Positions 21,404 through 32,823 of a stretch of DNA of 64,000 nucleotides are shown here, one piece after another. Under the pieces are notes generated by a model, which was given only the letters and a program-made list of their open reading frames with translations, was not told the origin of the DNA and ran no database searches. The DNA lies in the NCBI RefSeq assembly GCF_004342665.1, contig NZ_SMBY01000006.1:124001-188000 (forward strand), written 5' to 3'. Each line of letters begins with the position of its first letter. Position 1 is the stretch's first letter. Source of the DNA: Samsonia erythrinae (lineage in GTDB: Bacteria; Pseudomonadota; Gammaproteobacteria; Enterobacterales; Enterobacteriaceae). Made by a program: the position numbers and the translations under genes.

Positions 21404-23209
21404 TCAGGATTCCGCGTACATCGCATCGATCTCCAGCTGATAACGCTGGTTGATCACTTTCCGACGTAGCTTGAGCGTTGGCGTCAGTTCGCCTTCCGCC
21501 ATTGAAAACGGCACGGGCAACAGCGTAAATTTTTTTACCTGCTCGACCCGGGAAAACTCTTTTTGCATCTCTATCAGACGCTGCTCAAACAGCTCGATAA
21601 TATGGCTATGGCGCAACAGCTCCAGACGATCGTGATACTTCAGATTGATGGAACGGGCGTAATCTTCCAGCGCCTCGAAACAGGGCACAATCAGCGCGGA
21701 GACGTATTTACGCGTATCCGCGATAATCGCCACCTGTTCAATAAAACGATCCTGTCCCAGCGTCCCTTCCAAATGCTGCGGGGCAATATATTTCCCGCCC
21801 GAGGTTTTCATCAGATCTTTCAGCCGTTCAGTAATAAACAAATTACCGTTGGCATCCAGTTCTCCCGCATCGCCGGTTTTCAGCCAGCCGTCTTCGGTAA
21901 AAGCCTCCGCGGTTTCCTTAGGACGATGGAAATAACCGCGCATCATGGTCGCGCCACGTACCTGGATCTCATTCTCCGCGCCAATACGTACATCAATGCC
22001 CGGCAGCGGCGTGCCAATCGAGCCTAAACGGAAGTGGTTTTCTTCCCAGCAGGAAACCGTGGCACAGGTTTCGGTCATGCCGTAACCATAGATGATGCGG
22101 ATCCCGATCGAGCGGAAAAACAGAATGATGTTGTCATCCAGTCGCGCCCCCGCAGCGGGCATAAAGCGAATCTCGCCCCCCAGAAGCTGGCGCAGTTTCC
22201 CTAACACCAGACGGTCGGCATAGCGATGCATGATGCGGCGGAAGAAACGCTCTTTTTTCGCCGCCTGACTAGCCAGAAAAACCTGGCGTCCCTGCGAGAC
22301 AGCCCAGTTGAAAAGCCGTTGGCGATACCACGGCGCCTGAGCCACTTTTTCATGAATTGCGCTATAAACTTTCTCATAAAAACGCGGGACGGCGCACATC
22401 ACCGTCGGCTTCACCGCCTGCATCGCAGCACGCACCTGACTGGTATCGCCGAGGTACACGTTCTGTGCGCCACAGTGCATCACAAAGAAACTCCAGGCGC
22501 GCTCAAATACGTGGGAAAGCGGTAAGAAACTGAGGGAAACATCGTTTTCCGACATGCTTAAGCGACCGTCGTGCAGCTTAAGCTGCGTCGCCATATTGGC
22601 GTAATCAAGCATGACACCTTTCGGCTCACCCGTCGTGCCGGAGGTATAGATCAGCGTGAACAAATCGCTGAGATCGCGATGATCAATACGTCTTTGCCAT
22701 TCATCACGCCAGAAATCTTCAACCGCCTGCGCTTCAAATTCATGCAGTGATTGCACGATATCGCTGCCACGCAGATTTACCCCGTCATCCATCACAATGA
22801 TGTGCCGCAGTTGCGGGCAAGCGTCACGAAGCGTCAGTAGCGTATCCAGTTGTTCCTGACTGCCGACAAAAATAGTACGGATATCCGCATCATTGATAAT
22901 GAACGCCGCCTGTGTCGCCGTATTCGTGGCATAAATGGGGACGCTGACCGCACGCAGATGCAGCAAGGCCAGATCGGCCAGCGACCAGTTCATCGAGTTA
23001 TGAGAAAAAATGGCCACCCGTTCCTGAACATCCACGCCCAGCGCTAACAGCGCGCTGGCGATACGCTGAATGCGCTGCCCGGCCTGCGTCCAGGTCAGTT
23101 GCCGCTCGCACGCAGGCGTCCATTCGCGCAGCGCGATACGCCCCGCGCAGTGATTGATCCTATCCTGAACCCGGTGTACCACATGGTATGGCTGTAAATG
23201 ATTAGTCAT
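21404..23209 (-). CDS. AMP-dependent long-chain acyl-CoA synthetase (FadD15-like)
   Basis: A 601-residue adenylate-forming enzyme that most likely activates long-chain fatty acids to acyl-CoA via an acyl-adenylate. The P-loop LIYTSGTTGEPKGVMLDYAN is at about residues 190-210; GYGMTETCATVSC and LKTGDAGELDANGNLFITERLKDLMKTSGGKYI are the other family motifs. The overall form (COG1022-type, with the long lid segment and a C-terminal TPTLKLRRKVI) differs from E. coli FadD. No transmembrane segment is evident. It lies between ilvIH and leuL, where leuO is found in E. coli. Substrate range is unknown. Confidence 0.9.
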   Translation of the reverse strand: MTNHLQPYHVVHRVQDRINHCAGRIALREWTPACERQLTWTQAGQRIQRIASALLALGVDVQERVAIFSHNSMNWSLADLALLHLRAVSVPIYATNTATQAAFIINDADIRTIFVGSQEQLDTLLTLRDACPQLRHIIVMDDGVNLRGSDIVQSLHEFEAQAVEDFWRDEWQRRIDHRDLSDLFTLIYTSGTTGEPKGVMLDYANMATQLKLHDGRLSMSENDVSLSFLPLSHVFERAWSFFVMHCGAQNVYLGDTSQVRAAMQAVKPTVMCAVPRFYEKVYSAIHEKVAQAPWYRQRLFNWAVSQGRQVFLASQAAKKERFFRRIMHRYADRLVLGKLRQLLGGEIRFMPAAGARLDDNIILFFRSIGIRIIYGYGMTETCATVSCWEENHFRLGSIGTPLPGIDVRIGAENEIQVRGATMMRGYFHRPKETAEAFTEDGWLKTGDAGELDANGNLFITERLKDLMKTSGGKYIAPQHLEGTLGQDRFIEQVAIIADTRKYVSALIVPCFEALEDYARSINLKYHDRLELLRHSHIIELFEQRLIEMQKEFSRVEQVKKFTLLPVPFSMAEGELTPTLKLRRKVINQRYQLEIDAMYAES

Positions 23210-23238
23210 CTGTAAAAGAATTTGATAAGAGAAATTTT

Positions 23239-23251
23239 TGAAAACGTTTCA
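23239..23251. promoter_or_regulatory. Possible Cra-like operator upstream of the acyl-CoA ligase gene
   Basis: TGAAAACGTTTCA lies 30 bases before the ligase ATG. It resembles the Cra consensus TGAAACGTTTCA but has one extra A, so the spacing is imperfect. The match is suggestive only. Confidence 0.25.
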
Positions 23252-23373
23252 GAGTACAACTGTACATTATTTGGCGTGCAGTCTACCGGCATGGTTCAAA
23301 ACCGCAACGATCTTTCGTTGATTGGTCGTGGGCCATCGCCGCGATACTTGATGCACGTCACATCAATCAAACG

Positions 23374-23402
23374 TTGACATAACCCTGATAATCGCGTACC
23401 AA
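23374..23402 (+). promoter_or_regulatory. Candidate leucine operon promoter
   Basis: A perfect -35 TTGACA (23374-23379) is followed after 17 bases by a weak -10 TACCAA. It lies about 30 bases upstream of the leader peptide start. The -10 is poor, so the exact start is uncertain. Confidence 0.4.
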
Positions 23403-23435
23403 TAAAGCCATATCAATTTTAGATGGTGAGATACT

Positions 23436-23519
23436 GTGTTCAATTTTACTGTTCTACTAAGCCTACTACTAAACGCATCTTTCTTGCGCGGTAGGCTTGT
23501 GGACAGAACCCGGAACTAG
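23436..23519 (+). CDS. leuL: leu operon leader peptide LeuL
   Basis: A 27-residue leader peptide that senses charged leucyl-tRNA. It begins with GTG behind a GGTGAG site and reads MFNFTVLLSLLLNASF followed by LRGRLV; five of the leucines are rare CTA codons grouped as two plus three, ideal for ribosome stalling. E. coli LeuL has four consecutive leucines and a comparable RGR element. The attenuator hairpin lies just beyond the stop. Too short for ordinary gene prediction. Confidence 0.9.
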   Translation: MFNFTVLLSLLLNASFLRGRLVDRTRN

Positions 23520-23535
23520 GTTTCTCCCACTCGAT

Positions 23536-23568
23536 AAAAAACCCGCGCTGATGCGCGGGTTTTTTTTT
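23536..23568 (+). terminator. leu operon transcription attenuator
   Basis: AAACCCGCGC-TGAT-GCGCGGGTTT followed by a run of T forms a strong rho-independent terminator between leuL and leuA. With leuL it makes the leucine attenuation switch. Confidence 0.92.
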
Positions 23569-23614
23569 ACTCGCCAGGCGCCAAGTACAAGCAAACACGA
23601 CAAGGAACTATCCG

Positions 23615-26304
<2,690 letters not shown>

Positions 26305-26306
26305 CC

Positions 26307-27707
26307 ATGGGTAAGACGTTATATCAAAAATTGTTCGACGCACACGTGGTTCATGAAGCACCGAACGAAACGCCGCTGTTGTATATCGACAGACATCTGG
26401 TACACGAAGTGACCTCCCCGCAGGCCTTCGACGGTCTGCGGGCGATGGGCCGCAAGGTTCGCCAACCGGGGAAAACCTTCGCGACGATGGACCACAATGT
26501 CTCCACGCTGACCAAGGACATCAATGCCAGCGGCGAAATGGCACGGATTCAAATGCAGGAATTAATCAAGAACTGTGCGGAATTCGGCGTTCAGCTGTAT
26601 GACCTGAACCATCCGTATCAGGGCATCGTGCACGTTATCGGCCCGGAACAGGGGATGACGCTGCCGGGGATGACCATCGTCTGTGGTGATTCGCATACCG
26701 CAACGCACGGGGCGTTTGGTTCACTGGCTTTCGGCATCGGTACGTCGGAAGTGGAACATGTGCTGGCGACGCAAACCCTGAAGCAGGGCCGCGCCAAAAC
26801 CATGAAAATTGAAGTCACTGGCGACGCCCCACATGGCATTACCGCAAAAGACATCGTGCTGGCTATCATCGGTAAAACCGGCAGCGCGGGCGGCACCGGA
26901 CACGTGGTGGAGTTCTGCGGTCAGGCCATTCGCGCGCTGAGCATGGAAGGTCGCATGACGCTGTGCAACATGGCGATAGAGATGGGGGCGAAAGCCGGTC
27001 TGGTTGCGCCAGATGAAACCACGTTCAACTACCTGAAAGGTCGCCAGTTTGCGCCGAAAGACGCCGACTGGGACGCCGCCGTCGCCTACTGGAAGACGCT
27101 GAAGTCGGATGACGACGCGCAGTTCGACACGGTTGTCACGCTGGACGCCGCCCAGATTGCGCCTCAGGTCACCTGGGGCACCAACCCCGGCCAGGTGATC
27201 GCCGTCAATCAGGCAATCCCCAACCCTGACTCTTTCAGCGATCCGGTAGAGCGTGCCTCTGCCGCCAAAGCGCTGGCTTATATGGATCTGCAACCCGGCA
27301 TTAAACTGACCGATGTGAAGATCGATAAAGTCTTCATTGGCTCCTGTACCAACTCGCGTATCGAAGATTTGCGCGCGGCGGCAGAAATCGCCAAAGGGCG
27401 TAAAGTCGCGGCGGGCGTTCAGGCGATTGTCGTCCCCGGCTCCGGCCCGGTGAAAACCATGGCGGAACTGGAAGGTCTGGACAAAGTCTTTATCGAAGCG
27501 GGCTTCGAATGGCGTTTGCCGGGCTGTTCCATGTGTCTGGCGATGAACAACGACCGCCTGAATCCCGGCGAACGCTGCGCATCAACCAGCAACCGTAACT
27601 TTGAAGGCCGTCAGGGTCGCGCTGGCCGCACCCATCTGGTCAGCCCGGCAATGGCCGCTGCCGCTGCGGTCACCGGTCGTTTTGCCGACATCCGCGAATT
27701 GAATTAA
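26307..27707 (+). CDS. leuC: 3-isopropylmalate dehydratase large subunit
   Basis: LeuC carries the [4Fe-4S] cluster of isopropylmalate isomerase, which it forms with LeuD. The 466 residues match E. coli. The cluster-ligating cysteines are in [13 protein letters not shown] and [13 protein letters not shown], and the aconitase-family [14 protein letters not shown] motif is near residue 130. It starts two bases after the leuB stop and is followed 13 bases later by leuD. Confidence 0.98.
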   Translation: MGKTLYQKLFDAHVVHEAPNETPLLYIDRHLVHEVTSPQAFDGLRAMGRKVRQPGKTFATMDHNVSTLTKDINASGEMARIQMQELIKNCAEFGVQLYDLNHPYQGIVHVIGPEQGMTLPGMTIVCGDSHTATHGAFGSLAFGIGTSEVEHVLATQTLKQGRAKTMKIEVTGDAPHGITAKDIVLAIIGKTGSAGGTGHVVEFCGQAIRALSMEGRMTLCNMAIEMGAKAGLVAPDETTFNYLKGRQFAPKDADWDAAVAYWKTLKSDDDAQFDTVVTLDAAQIAPQVTWGTNPGQVIAVNQAIPNPDSFSDPVERASAAKALAYMDLQPGIKLTDVKIDKVFIGSCTNSRIEDLRAAAEIAKGRKVAAGVQAIVVPGSGPVKTMAELEGLDKVFIEAGFEWRLPGCSMCLAMNNDRLNPGERCASTSNRNFEGRQGRAGRTHLVSPAMAAAAAVTGRFADIRELN

Positions 27708-27720
27708 GAGAGAAACCCAC

Positions 27721-28323
27721 ATGGCTAAATTTATTCAACACACGGGTCTGGTGGTTCCTCTGGATGCCGCTAACGTCGATACCGATGCAATTATTCCTAA
27801 GCAGTTTCTGCAAAAGGTGACGCGTACCGGCTTCGGTCAACATCTGTTTCACGACTGGCGCTTTCTGGACGATGCGGGTCAACAGCCCAACCCTGAGTTT
27901 GTGCTGAACAAACCGCATTACAAAGGGGCAAGCATTCTGCTGGCGCGGGAAAACTTCGGCTGCGGCTCTTCCCGTGAGCACGCGCCGTGGGCGCTGACCG
28001 ATTACGGTTTCAAAGTCGTTATCGCCCCGAGCTTCGCCGATATCTTCTACGGTAACTCGTTTAACAACCAGCTGTTGCCGGTGAAGTTGAGCGATGAGGA
28101 AGTGGACGAACTGTTCAAGCTGGTTGACGAGCAGGAAGGGATTAATTTCACCGTCGATCTGGAAAATCAGGTCGTTCAGGCGGGCAATAAAAGTTACCCG
28201 TTTGAAATCGACAGTTTCCGCCGTCACTGCATGATCAACGGCTTAGACAGCATCGGCCTGACGCTGCAACATGAAGCGTCGATTACCGAGTATGAAAAGA
28301 ATCAGCCTGCGTTTCTGCACTGA
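27721..28323 (+). CDS. leuD: 3-isopropylmalate dehydratase small subunit
   Basis: LeuD is the swivel-domain partner of LeuC in the isomerisation of 2- to 3-isopropylmalate. It has 200 residues (E. coli 201). The motifs [13 protein letters not shown] and the substrate-binding [14 protein letters not shown] are intact. It is the last gene of the leu operon and is followed by a terminator; it converges on the sgrS RNA. Confidence 0.98.
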   Translation: MAKFIQHTGLVVPLDAANVDTDAIIPKQFLQKVTRTGFGQHLFHDWRFLDDAGQQPNPEFVLNKPHYKGASILLARENFGCGSSREHAPWALTDYGFKVVIAPSFADIFYGNSFNNQLLPVKLSDEEVDELFKLVDEQEGINFTVDLENQVVQAGNKSYPFEIDSFRRHCMINGLDSIGLTLQHEASITEYEKNQPAFLH

Positions 28324-28344
28324 TGGGATAGCACTGATAAACCG

Positions 28345-28377
28345 AAGCCCGCAAGTCGTCTAGTCTTGCGGGCTTTA
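28345..28377 (+). terminator. leu operon terminator
   Basis: AAGCCCGCAAG and CTTGCGGGCTTT form an 11-bp stem 22 bases past the leuD stop. The T run is short, but the stem is strong. Confidence 0.8.
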
Positions 28378-28383
28378 CTGTAT

Positions 28384-28411
28384 AAAAAAAACCAGCGAAA
28401 AACTCGCTGGC
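28384..28411 (-). terminator. SgrS rho-independent terminator
   Basis: On the minus strand CCAGCGAG-TTTT-CGCTGG is followed by eight T residues. In SgrS this terminal stem and U tail also form the Hfq-binding module. Confidence 0.9.
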
Positions 28412-28453
28412 TGGTGAAACGTCACCATTACTCAGAATGCTGTTTTCATCCCC

Positions 28454-28618
28454 TTATAGCCAATGGCGGTACTCGTCATCAGACATCTCTTGCAGGTGCC
28501 ACTGCGTCGCCAGCTGTAATAATGCAATACGCTGTTGAGGAGACATCCAACGCCACCACGTCGCCTTAGCGGTTGATAAGTAGGTACGATAGAATTGATA
28601 TAAACGGGAAATCGCCAT
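28454..28618 (-). CDS. sgrT: Small protein SgrT (glucose uptake inhibitor), encoded within SgrS
   Basis: SgrT inhibits the glucose permease PtsG directly, complementing the RNA function of SgrS. The reading frame encodes 54 residues starting MAISRLYQFYRTYLSTAK and continuing with WWRWMSPQQRIALLQ; this follows the E. coli SgrT pattern (FYQHYF...AK...WLRWLSVPQRLTML) but is about ten residues longer. A strong AGGAGGT lies seven bases before the ATG. It sits in the 5' half of SgrS, as in E. coli. Too short for the usual gene-length cutoff. Confidence 0.88.
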   Translation of the reverse strand: MAISRLYQFYRTYLSTAKATWWRWMSPQQRIALLQLATQWHLQEMSDDEYRHWL

Positions 28619-28708
28619 AAGCCACCTCCTCTCTTTCCTTGCTACAGAGTATCGACGTAATATAGGAAAAGATAAATTGATGACTTTCCCACATGGAGTT
28701 CCTCTTTT

Positions 28709-30367
28709 ATGCCATCACCCCGACTACAGCAGCAGTTCATCCGTCTGTGGCAACATTTTCAGGGACAAACCACCGACACCACGTTGCAGGAACTCACGGG
28801 CGTTTTGCACTGTTCACGCCGCCATATCCGCTCGCTGTTGAACGCCATGCAGCAAGAAGGCTGGCTCATCTGGCAGGCTGAAGCGGGAAGAGGAAAGCGC
28901 TCGCAGCTCACCTTTGTCTATACCGGTTTAGCGCTACAGCAGCAGCGCGCAGAGGATTTGCTGGAACAGGACCATATCGATCAACTGGTGCAGTTGGTGG
29001 GAGATAAAGAAGCGGTACGCCAGATGTTACTCACTCATCTGGGGCGTAGCTTCCGGCAGGGGAAACATATTCTGCGCATTCTCTATTATCGCCCATTGCG
29101 AAATTTGCAGCCCGGCTCGGCGCTGCGGCGTTCAGAAATGCACATCGCGCGACAAATTTTCAGCGGGTTGACCAATATAAATGAGGAAAATGGGGAACTT
29201 AAACCCGATCTGGCCCATCATTGGCAGATGCTGTCGCCGCTGCACTGGCGCTTTTATCTGCGTCCTGCCATCCGCTTCCATCACGGTCGTGAACTCACGA
29301 TGGATGATGTCATTACCTCTCTCAAACGCCTCGCCGTCTGGCCGCTGTTTTCGCACCTTACAGCCGTTACGTCACCGATGCCCTTCGTGATTGATATCCA
29401 ACTGAGCTGCCCGGACAAATGGTTGCCCTGGCTCTTAGGCAGCGCACACGCCATGATTTTGCCGCAGGAGTGGCAAACGCTAGCGGATTTTGCCCAACAC
29501 CCGATCGGCACCGGCCCTTACGCCGTAGTGCGCAATAACCATAACCAATTGAAGATCCGCGCGTTTGATGATTATTTCGGCTACCGGGCGCTGATTGATG
29601 AGGTCAACATCTGGGTACTGCCAGATGAACCCGAAGAAGCGCCGCTCTCCGTGCAATTCCAGTCTGATGACTCTCACCACGAACAGTTGGAAAGCCGAAT
29701 GGAGGAAGGCTGCTATTTCCTGCTGTTTGATAAACGCTCGCCGCTGGCCAAACGCCCGGAGATCCGCCGCTGGCTCTGGCAGGTGTTTAACCCGATTTCG
29801 CTGCTCAGCCGTGCCGATGCCGGCCACCAGCGTGACTGGTCCCCCGCGTACAGCCTGCTGCCTCGTTGGCACCATCATCCCTCAGACAAACGCCAGCCCG
29901 TGCCGACAGGGCTTACCCGCATTACGATCGCCTTTTATCATGAGCACCCGGAATACCGCATATTAAGCGAGATTATTCGCACGCTGCTGGCGGAATATGG
30001 CATCACGCTTGATGTCCAGACGGTCAGCTACGAAGACTGGTATCAGGGCAATGCCAGCAGCGATCTCTGGTTTAGCAGCGTGAACTGCTACTTACCCATC
30101 GAATTCTCTCTGTTCGCAGCGCTCTACGAGCTTCCGCTGGTGCAGCACTGTCTGGACGACGATCTGCATGCCGATGCAGAGCAGTGGCGTAATCACACGC
30201 TGCCGATGGCGGAGTGGTGTGAAAAGCTGATCGCCAGCGGTCAGGTGCATCCTTTACTGCACCACTGGCTGCAACTGCAAGGACAGCGCAGTATGCGCGG
30301 CGTCAGGATGAATATGCTCGGCTGGTTTGATTTTAAATCCGCCTGGTTCGCGCCGCCGGAATCGTAA
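28709..30367 (+). CDS. sgrR: Transcriptional activator SgrR
   Basis: SgrR activates sgrS during sugar-phosphate stress and represses its own gene. It has 552 residues (E. coli 551). The N-terminal winged-helix DNA-binding domain (about residues 1-115) begins [15 protein letters not shown]; a solute-binding-protein-like domain (SBP family 5) follows, with [17 protein letters not shown] and [10 protein letters not shown]. The C-terminus [20 protein letters not shown] is highly conserved. A degenerate copy of this 3' end lies 2.2 kb downstream. The gene is divergent from sgrS, so both share the 90-base promoter region. Confidence 0.96.
   Translation: MPSPRLQQQFIRLWQHFQGQTTDTTLQELTGVLHCSRRHIRSLLNAMQQEGWLIWQAEAGRGKRSQLTFVYTGLALQQQRAEDLLEQDHIDQLVQLVGDKEAVRQMLLTHLGRSFRQGKHILRILYYRPLRNLQPGSALRRSEMHIARQIFSGLTNINEENGELKPDLAHHWQMLSPLHWRFYLRPAIRFHHGRELTMDDVITSLKRLAVWPLFSHLTAVTSPMPFVIDIQLSCPDKWLPWLLGSAHAMILPQEWQTLADFAQHPIGTGPYAVVRNNHNQLKIRAFDDYFGYRALIDEVNIWVLPDEPEEAPLSVQFQSDDSHHEQLESRMEEGCYFLLFDKRSPLAKRPEIRRWLWQVFNPISLLSRADAGHQRDWSPAYSLLPRWHHHPSDKRQPVPTGLTRITIAFYHEHPEYRILSEIIRTLLAEYGITLDVQTVSYEDWYQGNASSDLWFSSVNCYLPIEFSLFAALYELPLVQHCLDDDLHADAEQWRNHTLPMAEWCEKLIASGQVHPLLHHWLQLQGQRSMRGVRMNMLGWFDFKSAWFAPPES
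30324..30361 (+). repeat. Direct repeat copy A: 3' end of sgrR
   Basis: This 38-base segment, encoding the last residues of SgrR, recurs at 32600-32637 with 35 of 38 bases identical. The two copies bracket the reductase and LysR genes. Confidence 0.9.
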
Positions 30368-30379
30368 CTGCATCTGAAA

Positions 30380-30411
30380 AAGTGCGGGGCAAATTGCATC
30401 GCGCCGCACTC
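30380..30411. terminator. Possible bidirectional terminator between sgrR and the reductase gene
   Basis: AGTGCGG and CCGCACT pair around a 16-base loop between two convergent genes. AAAA precedes the stem, giving a T run on the minus strand, while the plus-strand side has only a weak T stretch further on. Confidence 0.45.
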
Positions 30412-30417
30412 TTCCGC

Positions 30418-31347
30418 CTATTTTTGCAACTGCATCCGTAAAAAATGCTCGACGTTGACCGTCTCGTAGCCATTACGCTCATTGAATGTGCCGGATTTGT
30501 CCCACCACATCCCCTCCCCCAAAGCGAACGCAGCTCGGTAGCGCGCCATTACGTCCTCTGGAGCAACCTTCAGATCCGCACGTAATTTATCCAGAGTCCA
30601 TACTGTCTTCTCAAACGTCTTCCCGGTGACACGTTCAACAACATCGGCAAGCTGCCCGTATGAGAGGGTGTCACCTGCCACATAGACTACTTCATTAGCC
30701 ACTCGTGGTTCAGCCAGCAAGATTTCCGTCGTGAGCCAGCCAATATCTTCGGGGATCGTCACGGTCACTTTGGTCTCCCAACTTCCCAGAGCGTGAAGGG
30801 TGCCACGCTCCAGATCCACCACATCGAAGGCGGGTTCAAACAGGAAACTCGTGAACATACCGGTCGAAACAATCACCCATTCGGTCCTCGATTGGCTACG
30901 CAGCAACTGCCTTACGTCGTACTGTTCATCAAACACCGGATGGCCGCTGTTTCGGCCAACGACGTCATAATCAACACCAAATTGCCAGGGGAAATAGCGC
31001 GCGACGTCGGCAGCCAACACCGCTCTGGTTATTTTCATCTGTGTGCCTGGCCCTGCAACGAATCCCGAACAGTTCAACACCGTTTTATAATTCCTGAAAA
31101 GCGCTGTCAGGGCGTGTTCATCGCAAGCCAGATCGAACCCTATCACGTCAATCCCCAGTGCGCGGAGTTCAGTCAGTATTGCCATCCCCTGCACCGACGG
31201 ATCGTTAATTGTGCCCGGTGAAACGAGCGCCGTGACCGACAACTGCAAGGCTCGCGCACGCGGTGCGAGAGCACGCAATACCGCCATACCGAGTTGCCCT
31301 GCGCCAAGCACAAGAATATCTTTCAACGCGGATCCTCTGTCATTCAC
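30418..31347 (-). CDS. NmrA-family NAD(P)-binding reductase (isoflavone reductase-like)
   Basis: A 309-residue atypical short-chain dehydrogenase of the NmrA/isoflavone-reductase type. The N-terminal DILVLGAGQLGMAVLRAL has the GxGxxG nucleotide-binding loop, and CSGFVAGPGTQ, FPWQFGVDYD and VYVAGDTLSYGQLADVVERVTG follow the family pattern. Such proteins reduce aromatic or quinone-like substrates or act as redox sensors; the substrate here is unknown. The ATG has an AGGAG site. It is divergent from a LysR regulator, which probably controls it, and both lie in a segment inserted between sgrR and thiB. Confidence 0.8.
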   Translation of the reverse strand: MNDRGSALKDILVLGAGQLGMAVLRALAPRARALQLSVTALVSPGTINDPSVQGMAILTELRALGIDVIGFDLACDEHALTALFRNYKTVLNCSGFVAGPGTQMKITRAVLAADVARYFPWQFGVDYDVVGRNSGHPVFDEQYDVRQLLRSQSRTEWVIVSTGMFTSFLFEPAFDVVDLERGTLHALGSWETKVTVTIPEDIGWLTTEILLAEPRVANEVVYVAGDTLSYGQLADVVERVTGKTFEKTVWTLDKLRADLKVAPEDVMARYRAAFALGEGMWWDKSGTFNERNGYETVNVEHFLRMQLQK

Positions 31348-31435
31348 TGTTTAACTCCTTAAAAATTTCAAATTATCTCTATCACAGGGAGCGGTGAAAC
31401 TTCCCTATACATTCAGTGTGAAAACATGCCTCTGG

Positions 31436-31460
31436 TCTGATAACACAAGTCATTATCAGA
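31436..31460. promoter_or_regulatory. Candidate LysR-type operator between divergent genes
   Basis: TCTGATAA and TTATCAGA form an inverted repeat with 8-base arms and a 9-base spacer, including the T-N11-A pattern typical of LysR-type sites. It lies between the reductase and LysR gene starts, the expected position. Confidence 0.6.
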
Positions 31461-31620
31461 ACATTCAGAGACCGGGGGTTATGTTATACAAGAATGCGCG
31501 CATGATAAGATTCAGCCAGATCACTTCATAATTTGAAAAAATACAATAATGAAGCGATCTGGAAAATATGCCGTATACCTGTCTTATTCATGTTTCATCA
31601 CAAAATGGGGAGATCATCGT

Positions 31621-32526
31621 ATGGATCGGTTTCAGGCCATGGAAACATTCGTCCGTGTAGTCGATGCGGGGAGTTTCAAAAAAGCGGCGGAAACAATGCA
31701 TGTTTTGCCCTCTACCGTAACCCGCAGCATCAAGGAACTTGAATCACATCTGGGTGCCCGGTTACTCAACCGAACCACGCGAGCACTCAGTATTACGGAT
31801 GTTGGCCTACGCTATTACGACAGTTGTAAAACGATCTTGCGTGATGTACATGCGGCAGAAAGCGTAACGGCACAGCAAAAAGGGGAACTGAACGGCACAA
31901 TCAGAATCGGGGCTCCCCCGTCTCTGGCCAAAAACTTCCTTATTCCGGCACTGCCAGACTTCTGTGAACGTCATCCTGGAATCAGGTTAGACTTCCACCT
32001 GAGTGATGCCACTGTGGATATTGTCCAGCATGGTATCGATTGTGTCATCAGAACAGGAGAACCGCCGCTATCGCGACTGGTCGCACGACGCCTCGGTGCA
32101 TTCCATTGGTATATTTGCGCTTCCCCGCGCTATCTTGAACAGCATGGACACCCCGTAACACCGGACTCGCTAAAAGATCACGCCGCAGTGGGGTATATCC
32201 ACAGCCGAACGGGTCGTTCAACTCGCTGGGGGTTTCATGATGAAGCGCACACCGTAGCGATGCCGAGAGCAGGACAGATCAGCGTAAATGACACGGACGC
32301 CTATGTCGCCGCTGGCGTAGCCGGTTTGGGTCTGATACGCATTGCCAGCTATATGGTGCGCCAGCCGCTTTCTGATGGACACCTTGTCAGGCTGTTACCT
32401 GATTTCGAGGCACCGCTTGAACCCATTTTCATCCTCTACCCGCAGAGCCGCCATCTTTCTCCGGCAATTCGCGCCTTTATCGACTGGTGTACAGCGCGAA
32501 TCGAGCAGGAGGGCATAAAGTGGTGA
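31621..32526 (+). CDS. LysR-family transcriptional regulator
   Basis: A 301-residue LysR-type regulator. The start MDRFQAMETFVRVVDAGSFKKAAE is chosen because it matches the family N-terminus and follows a GGGGAG site; a longer in-frame ORF begins 72 bases upstream without homology. The winged helix-turn-helix (AAETMHVLPSTVTRSIKELESHLGARLLNRTTR) is at about residues 18-52, and the effector domain begins near residue 90 (NGTIRIGAPPSLA). It resembles the CrgA/DmlR-type subgroup, members of which commonly control a divergent oxidoreductase, as the layout here implies. Confidence 0.9.
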   Translation: MDRFQAMETFVRVVDAGSFKKAAETMHVLPSTVTRSIKELESHLGARLLNRTTRALSITDVGLRYYDSCKTILRDVHAAESVTAQQKGELNGTIRIGAPPSLAKNFLIPALPDFCERHPGIRLDFHLSDATVDIVQHGIDCVIRTGEPPLSRLVARRLGAFHWYICASPRYLEQHGHPVTPDSLKDHAAVGYIHSRTGRSTRWGFHDEAHTVAMPRAGQISVNDTDAYVAAGVAGLGLIRIASYMVRQPLSDGHLVRLLPDFEAPLEPIFILYPQSRHLSPAIRAFIDWCTARIEQEGIKW

Positions 32527-32562
32527 ATGTCTCCCAATAATCATCGGCGCGGTCTCCTACTG

Positions 32563-32646
32563 CGGTCATACCACGGCGTCTGCCTGAGCATACAGGACGG
32601 GTTTGATTTTAAATCCGCCTGATTCACACCGCCGGAACGCCGGTAG
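32563..32646 (+). pseudogene. Degenerate second copy of the sgrR 3' end
   Basis: Read in frame this gives RSYHGVCLSIQDGFDFKSA, a stop, then FTPPER; SgrR ends [26 protein letters not shown]. The codon for tryptophan has become TGA. The 3' part (32600-32637) is 35/38 identical to the functional gene. It is a remnant separated from sgrR by the reductase/LysR insertion and has no function of its own. Confidence 0.85.
32600..32637 (+). repeat. Direct repeat copy B of the sgrR tail
   Basis: Near-identical to 30324-30361; the three differences are all G in the functional copy and A here. It marks the far boundary of the inserted segment. Confidence 0.9.
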
Positions 32647-32686
32647 CCTTTCACTGTCCGACGATACCCTTTACAATGAAGCCGTT

Positions 32687-32765
32687 CTCAACGGGGTGCG
32701 AAAAATGTTCGCTGAGAAGATACCCGTCGAACCTGATCCGGTTAATACCGGCGAAGGGATTTGAG
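32687..32765 (+). ncRNA. TPP riboswitch (THI element) upstream of thiB
   Basis: The thi-box landmarks are all present in order: ACGGGGTGC, GCTGAGA, ATACCC, GAACCTGATCCGGTTAATACCGGCGAAGGGA. The closing P1 helix is CTCAA (32687-32691) with TTGAG (32761-32765). Thiamine pyrophosphate binding would shut off thiBPQ expression. About 50 bases separate it from the thiB ribosome binding site; whether control is by termination or start-site occlusion cannot be told by eye. Confidence 0.95.
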
Positions 32766-32823
32766 AGTGCTCATCGCCGCCTCAAAATCCTTTGCCACCC
32801 TATGATTCTCAGGAGTGCAAAGC

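Larger units (their letters stand above)
28384..28650 (-). ncRNA. sgrS: SgrS sugar-phosphate stress small RNA
   Basis: SgrS blocks translation and destabilises ptsG mRNA through Hfq when glucose phosphate accumulates. On the minus strand the region upstream of sgrR encodes SgrT, then the base-pairing segment CTGAGTAATGGTG (about 28422-28434), which as I recall it matches the E. coli seed CTGAGTATTGGTG except at one position, and then the stem CCAGCGA/TCGCTGG with a long T run (28384-28410), as at the E. coli 3' end. The 5' end is estimated; a TATATT box at 28664-28659 suggests a start near 28652. Position divergent from sgrR confirms identity. Confidence 0.88.

Noticed and set aside
30793-31221. 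Plus-strand ORF opposite the NmrA-type reductase gene
   Set aside because: It is the complement of a gene with a clear family fold and ribosome site; the translation shows no recognisable domain.
32545-32560. CGGCGCGGTCTCCT resembles CGGCGCGGTGTCTCCT near 36155-36170
   Set aside because: The match is short, needs a two-base gap, and flanking sequence does not align, so it is probably chance.
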